Assembly (NCBI GenBank): GCA_964490845.1
Contig: CAZBED010000006.1
Span: forward strand, 62,001-126,000
Source: JADJSS01 sp964490845
GTDB lineage: Bacteria > Bacteroidota > Bacteroidia > Chitinophagales > JADIYW01
Length of the DNA stretch: 64,000 bases
Direction: 5' to 3'
The position numbers were made by a program, and so were the translations under genes. Positions 17,424-26,144 of the stretch are shown here, piece by piece; within the stretch, counting starts at the first letter, position 1, and each line of letters opens with the position of its first letter. The notes under the pieces were generated by a model, which saw only the letters and a program-made list of their open reading frames with translations, made no database searches and was not told the origin of the DNA.

Positions 17424-18761
17424 ATGCGTAAATTTATTTTGTTTTTCGGTACAGTTTTAACCCTTCTTACAGCTTACGGATCCAATACTATTTTGTTAGA
17501 TAAAATAGATGCCATCGTAGATGACAAGATTATACTTCGTTCAGATATCGAGAACCAGCTGGATTTGCTCAATTTGCGTGGTCCGGAAGAAGGCCAAAAC
17601 AGATGCCGGCTGATGGAACAGTTAGTCTATAATAAGATGCTGACCACTCAGGCGCTCAAAGACAGTTTGCCTCTGGCCAATGAAGAAGTGGAAGACGAGC
17701 TGAACCGAAAGATTAATTACTTTATCAGCGTGGCGGGTTCACAGGAAGCATTTGAAGAATATTACCACAAAACAGTAGAGCAAATTAAAGATGATTACCG
17801 CGATGATATCAGGGAGCAGATGCTCGCTGCCCGTATGCGCAACAAAATTTTACAGGATATCAAAGTAACGCCTTCTGAAATTCGGACATTCTTCGATAAT
17901 CTGGCAAAAGACAGCTTACCCTATTTTAACGCCACCGTTGAATTGCAGCAAATCGTGATGAAACCGAAGGTTTCCGACTATCAGCAACAATCTGCCAAAG
18001 ATAAGGCTGCATCCATTCTGGAAAGAGTCAAAAAAGGAGAGAACTTTGAATTGTTAGCCAGTTTATATTCTGAAGATATATCTTCCGCTCAGGAAGGCGG
18101 CTTGCTGGATTGGGCGCCGAGAGGTACTTATGTGAAAGATTTTGAAGCAGCCGCGTTTAAACTGAAACCGGGAGAAACCAGTGATGTAGTACAAACGCCT
18201 TTTGGCTATCATATCATCCAGATGATAGAACGCCGGGGCGATATGATACAGGTTCGGCATATACTCATCAGGCCGCAGACTACCTCCAAAGATGCTGAAT
18301 ACGCCCAGTTGAAACTGGATTCCATACGCACTGATATTCTCGATGGCAAACTAACCTATGTCCAGGCGGTAAAAGAATTCTCGCAGGATGAACAATCCAG
18401 GAATGTGGGTGGTTATATATTAAATAATGAGTCCGGCGGAACCATACTTGAAGTAAATAAAGTAGACCCTTCTCTCTATTTATTGATAGATACCTTGTCC
18501 GTCGGGTCTATTACTAAGCCGCTTATGTATCAGGCTGAGGATGGCACTCCTGCATTTCGTATTGTTAAGGTGGTATCAAAAACAGAAGCACATGTGGCGG
18601 ATATAAAAGTCGATTATGATAAGATGCAGAATGCTGCCAAATCGGACAAAGAAGAGCAGATATTGCAGCGCTGGTATGCTAAAAATATGAAGAAAACGTA
18701 TCTGATGATTACGGACGATTACGCTTCCTGTGATGCATTGCAGTCGGTCTTAAAAAAATAA
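17424..18761 (+). CDS. SurA-like periplasmic chaperone/peptidyl-prolyl isomerase
   Basis: A 445-residue exported foldase. The signal peptide MRKFILFFGTVLTLLTAYGS is followed by the SurA N-terminal domain (LLDKIDAIVDDKIILRSDIENQ, closely matching SurA's VAVVN.. DVI..S-D-I start) and helices to residue 165. The first parvulin domain spans about residues 170-275 (GGLLDWAPRGTYVKDFEAAA, PFGYHIIQMIERR); the second about 278-385 (IQVRHILIRPQ, NVGGYILNN). Size and order match SurA. It escorts beta-barrel proteins through the periplasm. The MoxR gene starts 6 bp after the stop, so the two are co-transcribed. Confidence 0.87.
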   Translation: MRKFILFFGTVLTLLTAYGSNTILLDKIDAIVDDKIILRSDIENQLDLLNLRGPEEGQNRCRLMEQLVYNKMLTTQALKDSLPLANEEVEDELNRKINYFISVAGSQEAFEEYYHKTVEQIKDDYRDDIREQMLAARMRNKILQDIKVTPSEIRTFFDNLAKDSLPYFNATVELQQIVMKPKVSDYQQQSAKDKAASILERVKKGENFELLASLYSEDISSAQEGGLLDWAPRGTYVKDFEAAAFKLKPGETSDVVQTPFGYHIIQMIERRGDMIQVRHILIRPQTTSKDAEYAQLKLDSIRTDILDGKLTYVQAVKEFSQDEQSRNVGGYILNNESGGTILEVNKVDPSLYLLIDTLSVGSITKPLMYQAEDGTPAFRIVKVVSKTEAHVADIKVDYDKMQNAAKSDKEEQILQRWYAKNMKKTYLMITDDYASCDALQSVLKK

Positions 18762-18767
18762 AATTAC

Positions 18768-19733
18768 ATGAGCCAGTTTAACAACGATATTGAAGGGATA
18801 CAACAATTAGCCACCTCTTACGGACAGTTACGGACAGAAATCAGGAAGGTAATCATCGGGCAGGAGGAAGTGGTGAAGTACGTGCTCTTGTCTATTTTCT
18901 GCGACAGCCACAGTTTGCTGGTAGGGGTGCCCGGACTGGCAAAAACATTACTGGTCAAAACCGTTTCAGATGCGTTGGAGCTCGATTTCAAACGTATCCA
19001 GTTTACCCCGGATTTAATGCCATCCGATATTATCGGTGCAGAAGTGCTGAACGAAAACAGGCAATTTCATTTTAACCGTGGACCAATCTTCGCGCATATC
19101 ATCTTAGCCGATGAAATCAACCGCACACCACCGAAAACACAGTCGGCATTGCTGGAAGCCATGCAGGAACGCCAGGTGACGGCGGCAGGAGCCCAGCACA
19201 AACTGGACTTGCCGTTTTTTGTGCTCGCAACACAAAATCCGATTGAACAGGAAGGAACATACCCTTTGCCGGAAGCACAGCTGGACCGTTTTATGTTCAA
19301 TATTGTGCTGGATTATCCATCGTATGAAGAAGAATTACAGGTGGTGAAAACCACCACTACGGATACACCGGCGAGTGTTCAGAAAGTAATCGGCGCCAGA
19401 GAAATTATCGCCTTTCAGCACCTGATTCGCCGTATGCCCATAGCGGATAATGTGGTGGAATATGCAGTGAAATTGGCTGCGTCCACACGCCCGAATACGC
19501 CGAATGCTGCCAAAATAGTTAATGAATTCATTGCCTGGGGAGCAGGACCGAGAGCCTCGCAGGCGATGGTGATGGCCGCTAAAGGCCATGCCGCTATACA
19601 TGGAAAATTCTCTCCGGATATCGAAGACGTGCAGGCGGTAGCATTACCGATTTTGCGTCACCGTATCATCCGCAATTTCAAAGCCGAAGCAGAAGGTGTA
19701 AGCCTGGAAAAAATTATCGACGAGTTATTGTAA
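18768..19733 (+). CDS. MoxR-family AAA+ ATPase
   Basis: A 321-residue cytoplasmic AAA+ ATPase. Walker A is GVPGLAKT at residues 53-60, Walker B is HIILADEINRTPPKTQSALL near 105-120, and the MoxR block LPFFVLATQNPIEQEGTYPL follows. MoxR proteins act as chaperones for metal-cofactor or surface-protein maturation, usually with a VWA-domain partner; no VWA gene follows here. The gene starts 6 bp after the SurA-like gene and probably shares its promoter. ATG 18768 fits the family start. Confidence 0.92.
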   Translation: MSQFNNDIEGIQQLATSYGQLRTEIRKVIIGQEEVVKYVLLSIFCDSHSLLVGVPGLAKTLLVKTVSDALELDFKRIQFTPDLMPSDIIGAEVLNENRQFHFNRGPIFAHIILADEINRTPPKTQSALLEAMQERQVTAAGAQHKLDLPFFVLATQNPIEQEGTYPLPEAQLDRFMFNIVLDYPSYEEELQVVKTTTTDTPASVQKVIGAREIIAFQHLIRRMPIADNVVEYAVKLAASTRPNTPNAAKIVNEFIAWGAGPRASQAMVMAAKGHAAIHGKFSPDIEDVQAVALPILRHRIIRNFKAEAEGVSLEKIIDELL

Positions 19734-19743
19734 TTTAGCAATC

Positions 19744-19770
19744 CGTCATTGCGAGGTACTAAACAATCTT
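19744..19770. repeat. Fragment resembling a dispersed extragenic palindrome
   Basis: The segment contains GTCATTGCGAGG, then TACTAAACAATC. This is close to the half-site GTCATTGCGAGG-n-GAAGCAATC of a palindromic repeat I recall from many bacterial genomes. Only a degenerate half is present, with no matching second arm nearby. The rest of the 229-bp gap between the moxR and lepA stops holds nothing I recognise. Confidence 0.45.
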
Positions 19771-19962
19771 AATATCCATCTTTTTGGAATCATCTTCTTA
19801 GCTTTTGTTCTTGTTTCTGATAAATACACTTACCGATTACCGGACTTTCAGTATTTAAAAAAGCAGTTTATAGTTAGAAGATAAAGGGAATGGAAAGAAA
19901 AGAAAGTCTTTTATTCTTTGTCAAAATGAATGTAAAGATATAGAAACTGAAAAACCGGTTAA

Positions 19963-21756
19963 TTAGTCATTTAGTTTCAGTACGGCCATAAATGCTTGCT
20001 GCGGAACTTCCACATTGCCTACCTGGCGCATGCGTTTCTTCCCTTTCTTTTGCTTTTCCAGCAACTTGCGCTTCCGGGAAATATCACCGCCATAACATTT
20101 TGCTGTAACATCTTTTCGCATGGCAGAAATAGTTTCTCTGGCGATAATCTTCGCGCCGATGGCTGCCTGTATCGCAATCAAAAATTGCTGCCGCGGAATC
20201 AGTTCTTTCAGTTTTTCGCATAAACGGCTGCCGAACGCATAGGCTTTGCTGCGGTGTATCAGCGCAGAGAAGGCGTCCACATTCTCTCCATTTAATTTGA
20301 TATCCAACCGCACCAAATCACTTTCCCTGAAGTCAGCCATGTGGTAGTCGAAACTGGCATATCCTTTGGAAATGGATTTCAACTGGTCATAAAAATCAAA
20401 TACAATTTCCGCTAATGGCATTTCAAATTGCAGTTCAATCTTAGACTCCGATAAATAAACCTGATTCTTTAGAATAGCACGCTTGTCCATACATAGTTTC
20501 ATGATAGAACCTATGTATTCCGGTTTCGTAATGATTTGCGCTTTGATATACGGTTCTTCCACATAATCCAGAATCGTAGGTTCAGGCAAGTCCGACGGAT
20601 TGTTCACCACCAGCCTGGTACCGTCTTTTTTGTAGGCATAATAGGTAACATTCGGAACCGTCGTGATAATGGTCATGTCGTACTCTCGTTCTAATCGCTC
20701 CTGTACAATTTCCAGATGAAGTAATCCGAGAAAGCCACAGCGGAAGCCGAAGCCCAGAGCCAGCGATGTTTCCGGTTCCCATACCAGCGAGGCATCATTG
20801 AGCTGTAGTTTTTCCAGCGAATCCCTCAGCTCTTCGAAATCGTCATTGTCAATCGGATAGATACCGGCGAATACCATCGGTTTTACATCTTCAAAACCGT
20901 GGATGATATCTTTACACGGGTTTTGCACCAGCGTCAGTGTATCGCCAACTTTTATTTCTTTGGAAACTTTTAAACCGGTGATAATATACCCGACATCACC
21001 GGCGGCAATTTCAGCCCGCGGGTCGAGGTTCATCTTTAATACACCCACTTCATCGGCAAAATATTCTTTACCAGTCGCCATGAATTTTACTTTATCACCC
21101 TTCTTCAGTTTTCCGTTCATGATTCTCACATAAGCGATCACGCCACGGAAGGAGTTAAATACCGAGTCGAATACCAACGCCTGCAAAGGTTCTTCTTTAT
21201 TACCTTTAGGGGCAGGAATGCGTTGGATAACCGCTTCAAAAATGTCGTCGATACCGATACCGGTTTTTCCGCTCGCCTGAATAATGTCTTCCGCTTTGCA
21301 GCCAATCAGGTCAACAATCTGGTCAGACACATCTTCTATCATAGCGCCATCCATGTCCACTTTATTAATGACTGGAATAATCTCCAGCCCGTTTTCAATG
21401 GCGAGGTATAAATTTGAAATCGTTTGTGCCTGTATTCCCTGAGTGGCATCTACCAGCAGCAGGGCGCCTTCGCAGGCAGCCAGGGAACGGGAGACTTCAT
21501 ACGAAAAGTCGACATGCCCAGGTGTGTCAATTAAATTGAAAATATAGTGTTTACCATCTTTATGCGTATAATCCATCTGTATAGCGTGGCTTTTAATAGT
21601 GATGCCGCGCTCGCGCTCCAGATCCATATCGTCTAAAGTTTGTGCCTGCAGGTCACGCTCAGACACCGTTTTGGTCACTTCCAGCAGCCTGTCCGCCAAC
21701 GTGCTTTTGCCGTGGTCGATGTGTGCGATAATACAGAAGTTCCTGATATTTTCCAT
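19963..21756 (-). CDS. lepA: Elongation factor 4 (LepA)
   Basis: A 597-residue translational GTPase that can back-translocate ribosomes. The G domain starts MENIRNFCIIAHIDHGKSTL with G1 AHIDHGKST, switch I RERGITIKSHAIQ, G3 DTPGHVDF and G4 NKVD. The unique C-terminal domain is present (DISRKRKLLEKQKKGKKRMR near the end). ATG 21756 is the family start; the frame extends to 21888 but without homology. Length 597 is normal. The start overlaps the divergent esterase region: the esterase's ATG is 70 bp away. Confidence 0.97.
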   Translation of the reverse strand: MENIRNFCIIAHIDHGKSTLADRLLEVTKTVSERDLQAQTLDDMDLERERGITIKSHAIQMDYTHKDGKHYIFNLIDTPGHVDFSYEVSRSLAACEGALLLVDATQGIQAQTISNLYLAIENGLEIIPVINKVDMDGAMIEDVSDQIVDLIGCKAEDIIQASGKTGIGIDDIFEAVIQRIPAPKGNKEEPLQALVFDSVFNSFRGVIAYVRIMNGKLKKGDKVKFMATGKEYFADEVGVLKMNLDPRAEIAAGDVGYIITGLKVSKEIKVGDTLTLVQNPCKDIIHGFEDVKPMVFAGIYPIDNDDFEELRDSLEKLQLNDASLVWEPETSLALGFGFRCGFLGLLHLEIVQERLEREYDMTIITTVPNVTYYAYKKDGTRLVVNNPSDLPEPTILDYVEEPYIKAQIITKPEYIGSIMKLCMDKRAILKNQVYLSESKIELQFEMPLAEIVFDFYDQLKSISKGYASFDYHMADFRESDLVRLDIKLNGENVDAFSALIHRSKAYAFGSRLCEKLKELIPRQQFLIAIQAAIGAKIIARETISAMRKDVTAKCYGGDISRKRKLLEKQKKGKKRMRQVGNVEVPQQAFMAVLKLND

Positions 21757-21760
21757 CCTG

Positions 21761-21768
21761 CAAAAATA
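21761..21768 (-). promoter_or_regulatory. -7 promoter element TATTTTTG, lepA
   Basis: Exact TAnnTTTG on the minus strand followed by GCAGG and then the lepA ATG only 4 bases after the element. If functional it would produce a leaderless lepA transcript. No -33 TTTG is evident, so this is tentative. Confidence 0.35.
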
Positions 21769-21826
21769 CGGATATTCGATGTATTCTTGTAATTTTAAAC
21801 GATTTGTTAATGAATTAAAAAAGAGA

Positions 21827-22711
21827 ATGACACTGACGGAACATATACTTGAATTTATCCTGAAATCAGGAGCGGGGGGCGGTTTCACGAATATTCACAA
21901 AATCAGAAGGCGTATGGATAACGGTGCAAAATTTTTTATGCGGCGCGTTAAAGGGGTGGAAGTGAACATTTCAGATATCGATGGCCTTAAAGCTACGCAT
22001 ATCCAGCCGGAACATGCACGAAAGAAGGTACTGCTGTACCTGCATGGCGGAGCCTATGTCTGCGGCTCTGCTCATACTCATAAAAACCTGGTGAGCACGT
22101 TAGCAAAATCAGCCGGTATTCAGGCACTGCTGATTGACTACCGTCTCGCTCCCGAGCATCCTTTTCCTGCAGCTATGGAAGATGCTGTGAACGCATATCA
22201 GTTTTTGTTGAATAACGGATACCAGCCCGAAGATGTCGCCGTTGCAGGAGATTCGGCAGGTGGCGGTTTGTCACTGGCGCTGATGTTGTATCTGCGTGAC
22301 CATTCGATAGCACTTCCGAAATGTGCCGTGTTGATTTGCCCATGGCTGGATTTGACGAACTCGTCCGAAACCTATCAGACTAATCAGGATATTATGCTGA
22401 AGAAAGAAGATCTGGATGTTGCCGTTTCTATGTATACCGCCGGAAAAATTGATATCAGGCATCCTTATATATCTCCGATAAATGGCGATTTTAATGCATT
22501 AACGCCTATACTGATTCATACCGGAGGCAGGGATGCGCTGGAAGGAGAGGGGAAACAACTTGTGGAATTGCTGAAAGCATCTGGCGTTCCAGTTACTCAT
22601 TTTCATGAGCCTACAGGAATCCATGTGTGGCATACCTACCATCCGTTTATCCCACACAGTAAAACGGCGAATGAACACATAGCTTCATTTCTTCAGCAAC
22701 ATCTTAAATAA
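21827..22711 (+). CDS. Alpha/beta hydrolase, hormone-sensitive-lipase family esterase
   Basis: A 294-residue esterase of the HSL (family IV) group. The oxyanion motif HGG is in LYLHGGAYVCGS near residue 70, and the nucleophile Ser is in VAGDSAGGGLSLAL near residue 140. The catalytic Asp is probably in HTGGRDALEGE and the His in EPTGIHVWHTY. It hydrolyses acyl esters of small alcohols; the true substrate is unknown. ATG 21827 (MTLTEHILEFIL) gives a normal length; an ATG at 21779 is possible. The frame opens further back to 21599 inside lepA, which is a shadow. A hairpin follows the stop. Confidence 0.88.
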   Translation: MTLTEHILEFILKSGAGGGFTNIHKIRRRMDNGAKFFMRRVKGVEVNISDIDGLKATHIQPEHARKKVLLYLHGGAYVCGSAHTHKNLVSTLAKSAGIQALLIDYRLAPEHPFPAAMEDAVNAYQFLLNNGYQPEDVAVAGDSAGGGLSLALMLYLRDHSIALPKCAVLICPWLDLTNSSETYQTNQDIMLKKEDLDVAVSMYTAGKIDIRHPYISPINGDFNALTPILIHTGGRDALEGEGKQLVELLKASGVPVTHFHEPTGIHVWHTYHPFIPHSKTANEHIASFLQQHLK

Positions 22712-22731
22712 CATTTTTTATAGTTTCCAGT

Positions 22732-22774
22732 TTCAACTTCGCCTTTATGCCTGTCCTTTGGCATTAAAGTTGAA
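22732..22774 (+). terminator. Hairpin after the esterase gene
   Basis: TTCAACTT (22732-22739) pairs with AAGTTGAA (22767-22774) and ATGCC with GGCAT inside, with a small bulge. The following sequence has only a short T run, so it may terminate weakly or stabilise the 3' end. Confidence 0.45.
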
Positions 22775-22866
22775 CCTCGTTTTAATACAATATTGTGGAA
22801 AACTTTGCGTATTAATAGAGCGATTTAGTGTCACTTTTGTTAGTATAATTTTTTTAAAGCTTTATC

Positions 22867-23985
22867 ATGAAAAAAATACTTGTCTTGTCTTTTGCTTTCA
22901 TGCTCTTCGGATTCCAATCGAGGGCTGCTGCAAGACTAATGAATGAATATTCTTTTTTACAGGAAATTACATTTGAGTTATACAGCGATGATATTCCGAC
23001 TTACAAGGTACCGGAGCAGGTGAAATCCATAGAGGAAACTCTGATGTTTGAAGTATTGCATGCTGTTTGGAAAGATAAAAAATGGGTGGCGTATACACTC
23101 AATAAAAATTTATTGGGTACTTATAAGGCAGGACAGCCGGCCATTCTTGACAATGGTGATACCAAGAAAGTATTTTTTGTGGCTTCCTTTCCGGGTAGTA
23201 TCGGTGGACTGGATTTGTACACGGCTGATTATTCTAACGGGAAATGGAGCAAGCCCAAAAATTTAGGCAAAAACATTAATACCGCGAAGAATGAATCCAA
23301 TCCGGGATTGCTGAATGAATATACGCTGACCTACTCTTCCGGCGGCATCATCAAAAAACTGGATTTAAAGACATTGAAAGTGGTGGATTTGGAAGAAAGT
23401 GCTGCCGACAAGAAAACAGACGAGCCATTGCCAGTCAATTTACAAAAAAGCAAAGAGGATTTAGCCGCGATAGGAGATAATTCTACCGCAATACCTACAG
23501 GAACAACTACCGATAATGATTTTGGCGCTATTGGTGATAATTCTACAGCGGCACCTGTTCAAAGTCCAGCAGGAAATGGAATGGTAAAAGACAGGAATGA
23601 ACAGATAACGGTTCAGGAAAAAGCAAAAGTGGAGACCTATACTGCCGCTCCGAAATCAGCGCCTGCGACAATGAATACTTCATCGGCGGCAAGCGCTTCT
23701 GTAAATGTGAGTAAAATTAGCGGAGTGGAGTCTTATGGAAATAAAACCAGAGAAGAGATGCTGAGTAAATTCCCAACAGCTATTCAATTAGGGGCATTCG
23801 GCGCACCAAAATGGGAGCTGTTTGATCAGTTCTCGAAATACGGAAAAGTCATCAGCTACAAGAACGAAAAAAATATTCATGTGGTTTGGATTACCGGATT
23901 TGCCAATCACGCGGCAGCAGAAGCGGTATTGCCGCAGGTAAAAGGCACACCTGGTTTCGAAAATGCATATATCACCGGAAAATAG
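22867..23985 (+). CDS. Secreted protein with PD40-like and SPOR-like parts
   Basis: A 372-residue protein that I do not recognise as a known family. The signal peptide is MKKILVLSFAFMLFGFQSRA. Residues about 90-175 resemble a WD40-like PD40 blade (FVASFPGSIGGLDLYTADY, KPKNLGKNINTAKNESNPG), as seen in Bacteroidota OmpA/PD40 proteins. A linker of about 110 residues is rich in Ala, Ser, Thr and contains the segment AIGDNST twice (about residues 200 and 220). The final about 75 residues (PTAIQLGAFGAPKWELFDQF to the end) resemble a SPOR-type fold, which in known proteins binds denuded septal peptidoglycan. A role at the wall is therefore plausible but unproven. A strong terminator follows. Confidence 0.6.
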   Translation: MKKILVLSFAFMLFGFQSRAAARLMNEYSFLQEITFELYSDDIPTYKVPEQVKSIEETLMFEVLHAVWKDKKWVAYTLNKNLLGTYKAGQPAILDNGDTKKVFFVASFPGSIGGLDLYTADYSNGKWSKPKNLGKNINTAKNESNPGLLNEYTLTYSSGGIIKKLDLKTLKVVDLEESAADKKTDEPLPVNLQKSKEDLAAIGDNSTAIPTGTTTDNDFGAIGDNSTAAPVQSPAGNGMVKDRNEQITVQEKAKVETYTAAPKSAPATMNTSSAASASVNVSKISGVESYGNKTREEMLSKFPTAIQLGAFGAPKWELFDQFSKYGKVISYKNEKNIHVVWITGFANHAAAEAVLPQVKGTPGFENAYITGK

Positions 23986-24010
23986 ACACAGAGAGAGCCC
24001 GTAACAAGAA

Positions 24011-24042
24011 GAGGTGGTCATCTGACCACCTCTTTCTTTTTT
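24011..24042 (+). terminator. Rho-independent terminator, probably bidirectional
   Basis: GAGGTGGTCA and TGACCACCTC form a perfect 10-bp stem with a 2-base top (24011-24032), followed by a T-rich run. It lies between two convergent genes and can serve the PD40/SPOR gene. Confidence 0.9.
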
Positions 24043-24058
24043 GTACACGCGGAGTGAA

Positions 24059-24697
24059 TTAAAACAAACCGAATAATTCAGCATCGATTTTTTCCACGAC
24101 TTTTCCAAAATCTTCTTTTTTGTCGGCATAATTCAGGTCATCAACATTGATGACCAACAACGGACCTTCTTTATAGTTGTCAATCCAGTTGTCGTAATAT
24201 TGATTCAGTTGCTTTAAATAATCCAGCCTGATATTGTCTTCATACGCGCGACCCCTGCGTTCTATCTGGCCCACTAATGTTCCCAGTGACGCTTTCAGGT
24301 AGACCAGTAAATTCGGGGGCTGCACCTGTTTGCAGATGGTTCTGAAAAAACTGATATAGTTTTCAAAATCACGGTTGCTCATCAGTCCCATTTCATGGAG
24401 GTTGGGAGCAAAAATATGCGCGTCTTCATAAATAGTTCTGTCCTGGATGACAATCTTATCGCCTTCCTGAATCTCCACCAGTTGCCGCAAACGGCTGTTG
24501 AGGAAATAAATTTGCAGGTTGAATGACCAGCGAGGCATATCCTGATAGAAATCGTTCAGGTAAGGATTGTTTTCTACATCTTCGAATCGTGCTTCCCATC
24601 CGTAATGTTTTGCTAATTTCTCCGTAAGTGTTGTTTTTCCGGAACCGATATTTCCGGCAACGGCAATATGTTTGAGCTGTTTTTTCTGTTTGGCCAC
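24059..24697 (-). CDS. Deoxynucleoside kinase (dNK/dGK family)
   Basis: A 212-residue enzyme that phosphorylates deoxynucleosides with ATP for salvage. The P-loop IAVAGNIGSGKTTLTEKL is near residues 10-27. FEDVENNPYLNDFYQD and RWSFNLQIYFLNSRL are conserved substrate-binding blocks, followed by the DRTIYEDAHIF motif (Asp-Arg) and the lid region ERRGRAYE. The start is a GTG at 24697; no ATG lies upstream of the P-loop, so this rare start is needed. Specificity (dA, dG or dC) cannot be assigned by eye. Confidence 0.88.
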   Translation of the reverse strand: MAKQKKQLKHIAVAGNIGSGKTTLTEKLAKHYGWEARFEDVENNPYLNDFYQDMPRWSFNLQIYFLNSRLRQLVEIQEGDKIVIQDRTIYEDAHIFAPNLHEMGLMSNRDFENYISFFRTICKQVQPPNLLVYLKASLGTLVGQIERRGRAYEDNIRLDYLKQLNQYYDNWIDNYKEGPLLVINVDDLNYADKKEDFGKVVEKIDAELFGLF

Positions 24698-24834
24698 GTT
24701 ATGATTTTTTGTATAAGGACAACTAATCTATACTTTTTTTTTCATTGAAAAAATCAGGCATAGATGATTTTTTAAAAAAGTGGATAAATAAATGGGAGAA
24801 TCGGTCAGTTAGAAAATGAAAACCAATCCCGATT

Positions 24835-25839
24835 TTATTTCCAGATGCTTTTGAGCCCCATTACTTCCTGTACGCCATCTAATGTTTTACGGGCGCTGAT
24901 CCTTGCTTTCTCAGCTCCGTCCTGCGCTACTTTCCGGAGGTAGGCGGGGTTGTTCTCCAGTTCTGTAATTTTCTCTTTCATAGGCTGTGTAAAAAGGATG
25001 ATGTCTTCCGCCAGTTGTTTTTTCATATCGCCGTAGCGGATAGAGCAGTTGTTGTAGGTGTCCTCAAAAAACTGAACAGTATCGCTTGAAGATACAAGGC
25101 TCATCAGCATAAACAGGTTTTTGATTTCTTCCGGTTTTTCCTGGTTGGGTTGTGTCGGGCCGGAATCCGTTTTGGCTTTCATCACTTTTTTACGGATAAC
25201 TTCCGGTTCTTCCCGCAGGAAAATGGCATTTCCTTCGCTCTCACTTTTTCCCATCTTGCCGCTTCCATCCAGCCCGGGAACTTTTACCAGTTGTCCGCTC
25301 ATATCAAAGGCCTGAGGTTCAGGGAAAAAATCCGTATTATACAGGTGATTGAATCGAACAGCGAAGTTGCGTGTCATTTCCAGATGCTGTTCCTGGTCTT
25401 TTCCTACCGGTACCTTGTGTGCGCGGTGAATCAAAATATCAGAAGCCATCAGTACCGGATATGTCAACAGGCCGGCGTTGATGTTTTCATGGTGTTTTTT
25501 AATTTTTTCTTTGAAGGAAGTGCATTTTTCCAATTCTCCTTTGTAGGCGAGCATGTTGAGCAAGGTATACAGTTCTGAAATTTCGGGAACATCACTTTGC
25601 ACATAGATGGTGCTTTTTTCCGGGTCCAGACCGCAGGCTACATATTCAACCAGAGTTGCCCGTACTGATTTTTTTAACAATTCAGGGTCAGGATGTGTGG
25701 TCAGTGCATGCAGATTGGCTATGAAGAAGTAAGATTCATAGTTTTCCTGCATTTGAATAAAATTTTTCACAGCCCCAAAATAATTGCCTAAATGCAGATT
25801 CCCGGTGCTTCTGACGCCACTTAATACTCGTTCTCTCAT
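24835..25839 (-). CDS. trpS: Tryptophanyl-tRNA synthetase
   Basis: A 334-residue class I synthetase that charges tRNA-Trp. The HIGH-type motif is GNLHLGNYFG near residues 12-21, and the KMSKS loop is KMGKS at residues 195-199. GKDQEQHLEMTRNFAVRFNH and VPGLDGSGKM are standard TrpS blocks. Length is normal. Start ATG 25839. A matching tRNA-Trp is at 43222-43292. Confidence 0.97.
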   Translation of the reverse strand: MRERVLSGVRSTGNLHLGNYFGAVKNFIQMQENYESYFFIANLHALTTHPDPELLKKSVRATLVEYVACGLDPEKSTIYVQSDVPEISELYTLLNMLAYKGELEKCTSFKEKIKKHHENINAGLLTYPVLMASDILIHRAHKVPVGKDQEQHLEMTRNFAVRFNHLYNTDFFPEPQAFDMSGQLVKVPGLDGSGKMGKSESEGNAIFLREEPEVIRKKVMKAKTDSGPTQPNQEKPEEIKNLFMLMSLVSSSDTVQFFEDTYNNCSIRYGDMKKQLAEDIILFTQPMKEKITELENNPAYLRKVAQDGAEKARISARKTLDGVQEVMGLKSIWK

Positions 25840-25905
25840 TACTGTATAGTTTAAAATGTTAAATAAAATGATTATTGGCTCTATTTTATCTTATCATTTG
25901 TACGG

Positions 25906-25913
25906 CAAAAGTA
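25906..25913 (-). promoter_or_regulatory. -7 promoter element TACTTTTG, trpS
   Basis: Exact TAnnTTTG on the minus strand, followed by GCC, 66 bases above the trpS ATG. No clear -33 TTTG at the usual spacing. Confidence 0.4.
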
Positions 25914-26031
25914 TAAATTAAAAGCAGTACTTTCTGCCTTGTTTTATAGGCAATCGCAATTAAAAACAATTAATTAACGGGTATATTGTTAATGAAAAAG
26001 AAATTGCTTACTTTTACAATGCAATTAAGGG

Positions 26032-26124
26032 GTTGACTTAAATCAACTTATATGAAATATATGCAATGTATCATACATTGACATCTTATTTGAGTATTAC
26101 GTGTCTGCAGGGGGTTAAGTCGAT
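26032..26124 (+). promoter_or_regulatory. Palindromic leader upstream of the surface-protein unit
   Basis: Two dyads sit within 50 bp: GTTGACTTAAATCAAC (26032-26047, 14 of 16 symmetric) and CAATGTA-TCA-TACATTG (26064-26080, perfect 7-bp arms). TTAAGTC at 26115-26121 is complementary to GACTTAA in the first dyad, so a longer stem enclosing the second hairpin is also possible. Either operator sites or a folded 5' leader would fit. No protein or ligand can be named. Confidence 0.4.
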
Positions 26125-26144
26125 TATTACATAAAACAAAACAG

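Larger units (their letters stand above)
25840..26144. other. 305-bp divergent intergenic region with palindromes
   Basis: AT-rich leader between trpS (leftward) and the two-gene surface-protein unit (rightward). It holds the trpS -7 element, a near match TACTTTTA at about 26010 for the rightward unit, and palindromes at 26032-26047 and 26064-26080. No gene or known riboswitch seen. Confidence 0.6.

Noticed and set aside
21757..21888. Extended N terminus of LepA
   Set aside because: The family starts at the GTPase domain, and the extension overlaps the esterase start on the other strand.
25840..26144. Riboswitch upstream of the surface-protein unit
   Set aside because: No match to a known riboswitch core is visible. 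Palindromes are reported, but no ligand class is claimed.
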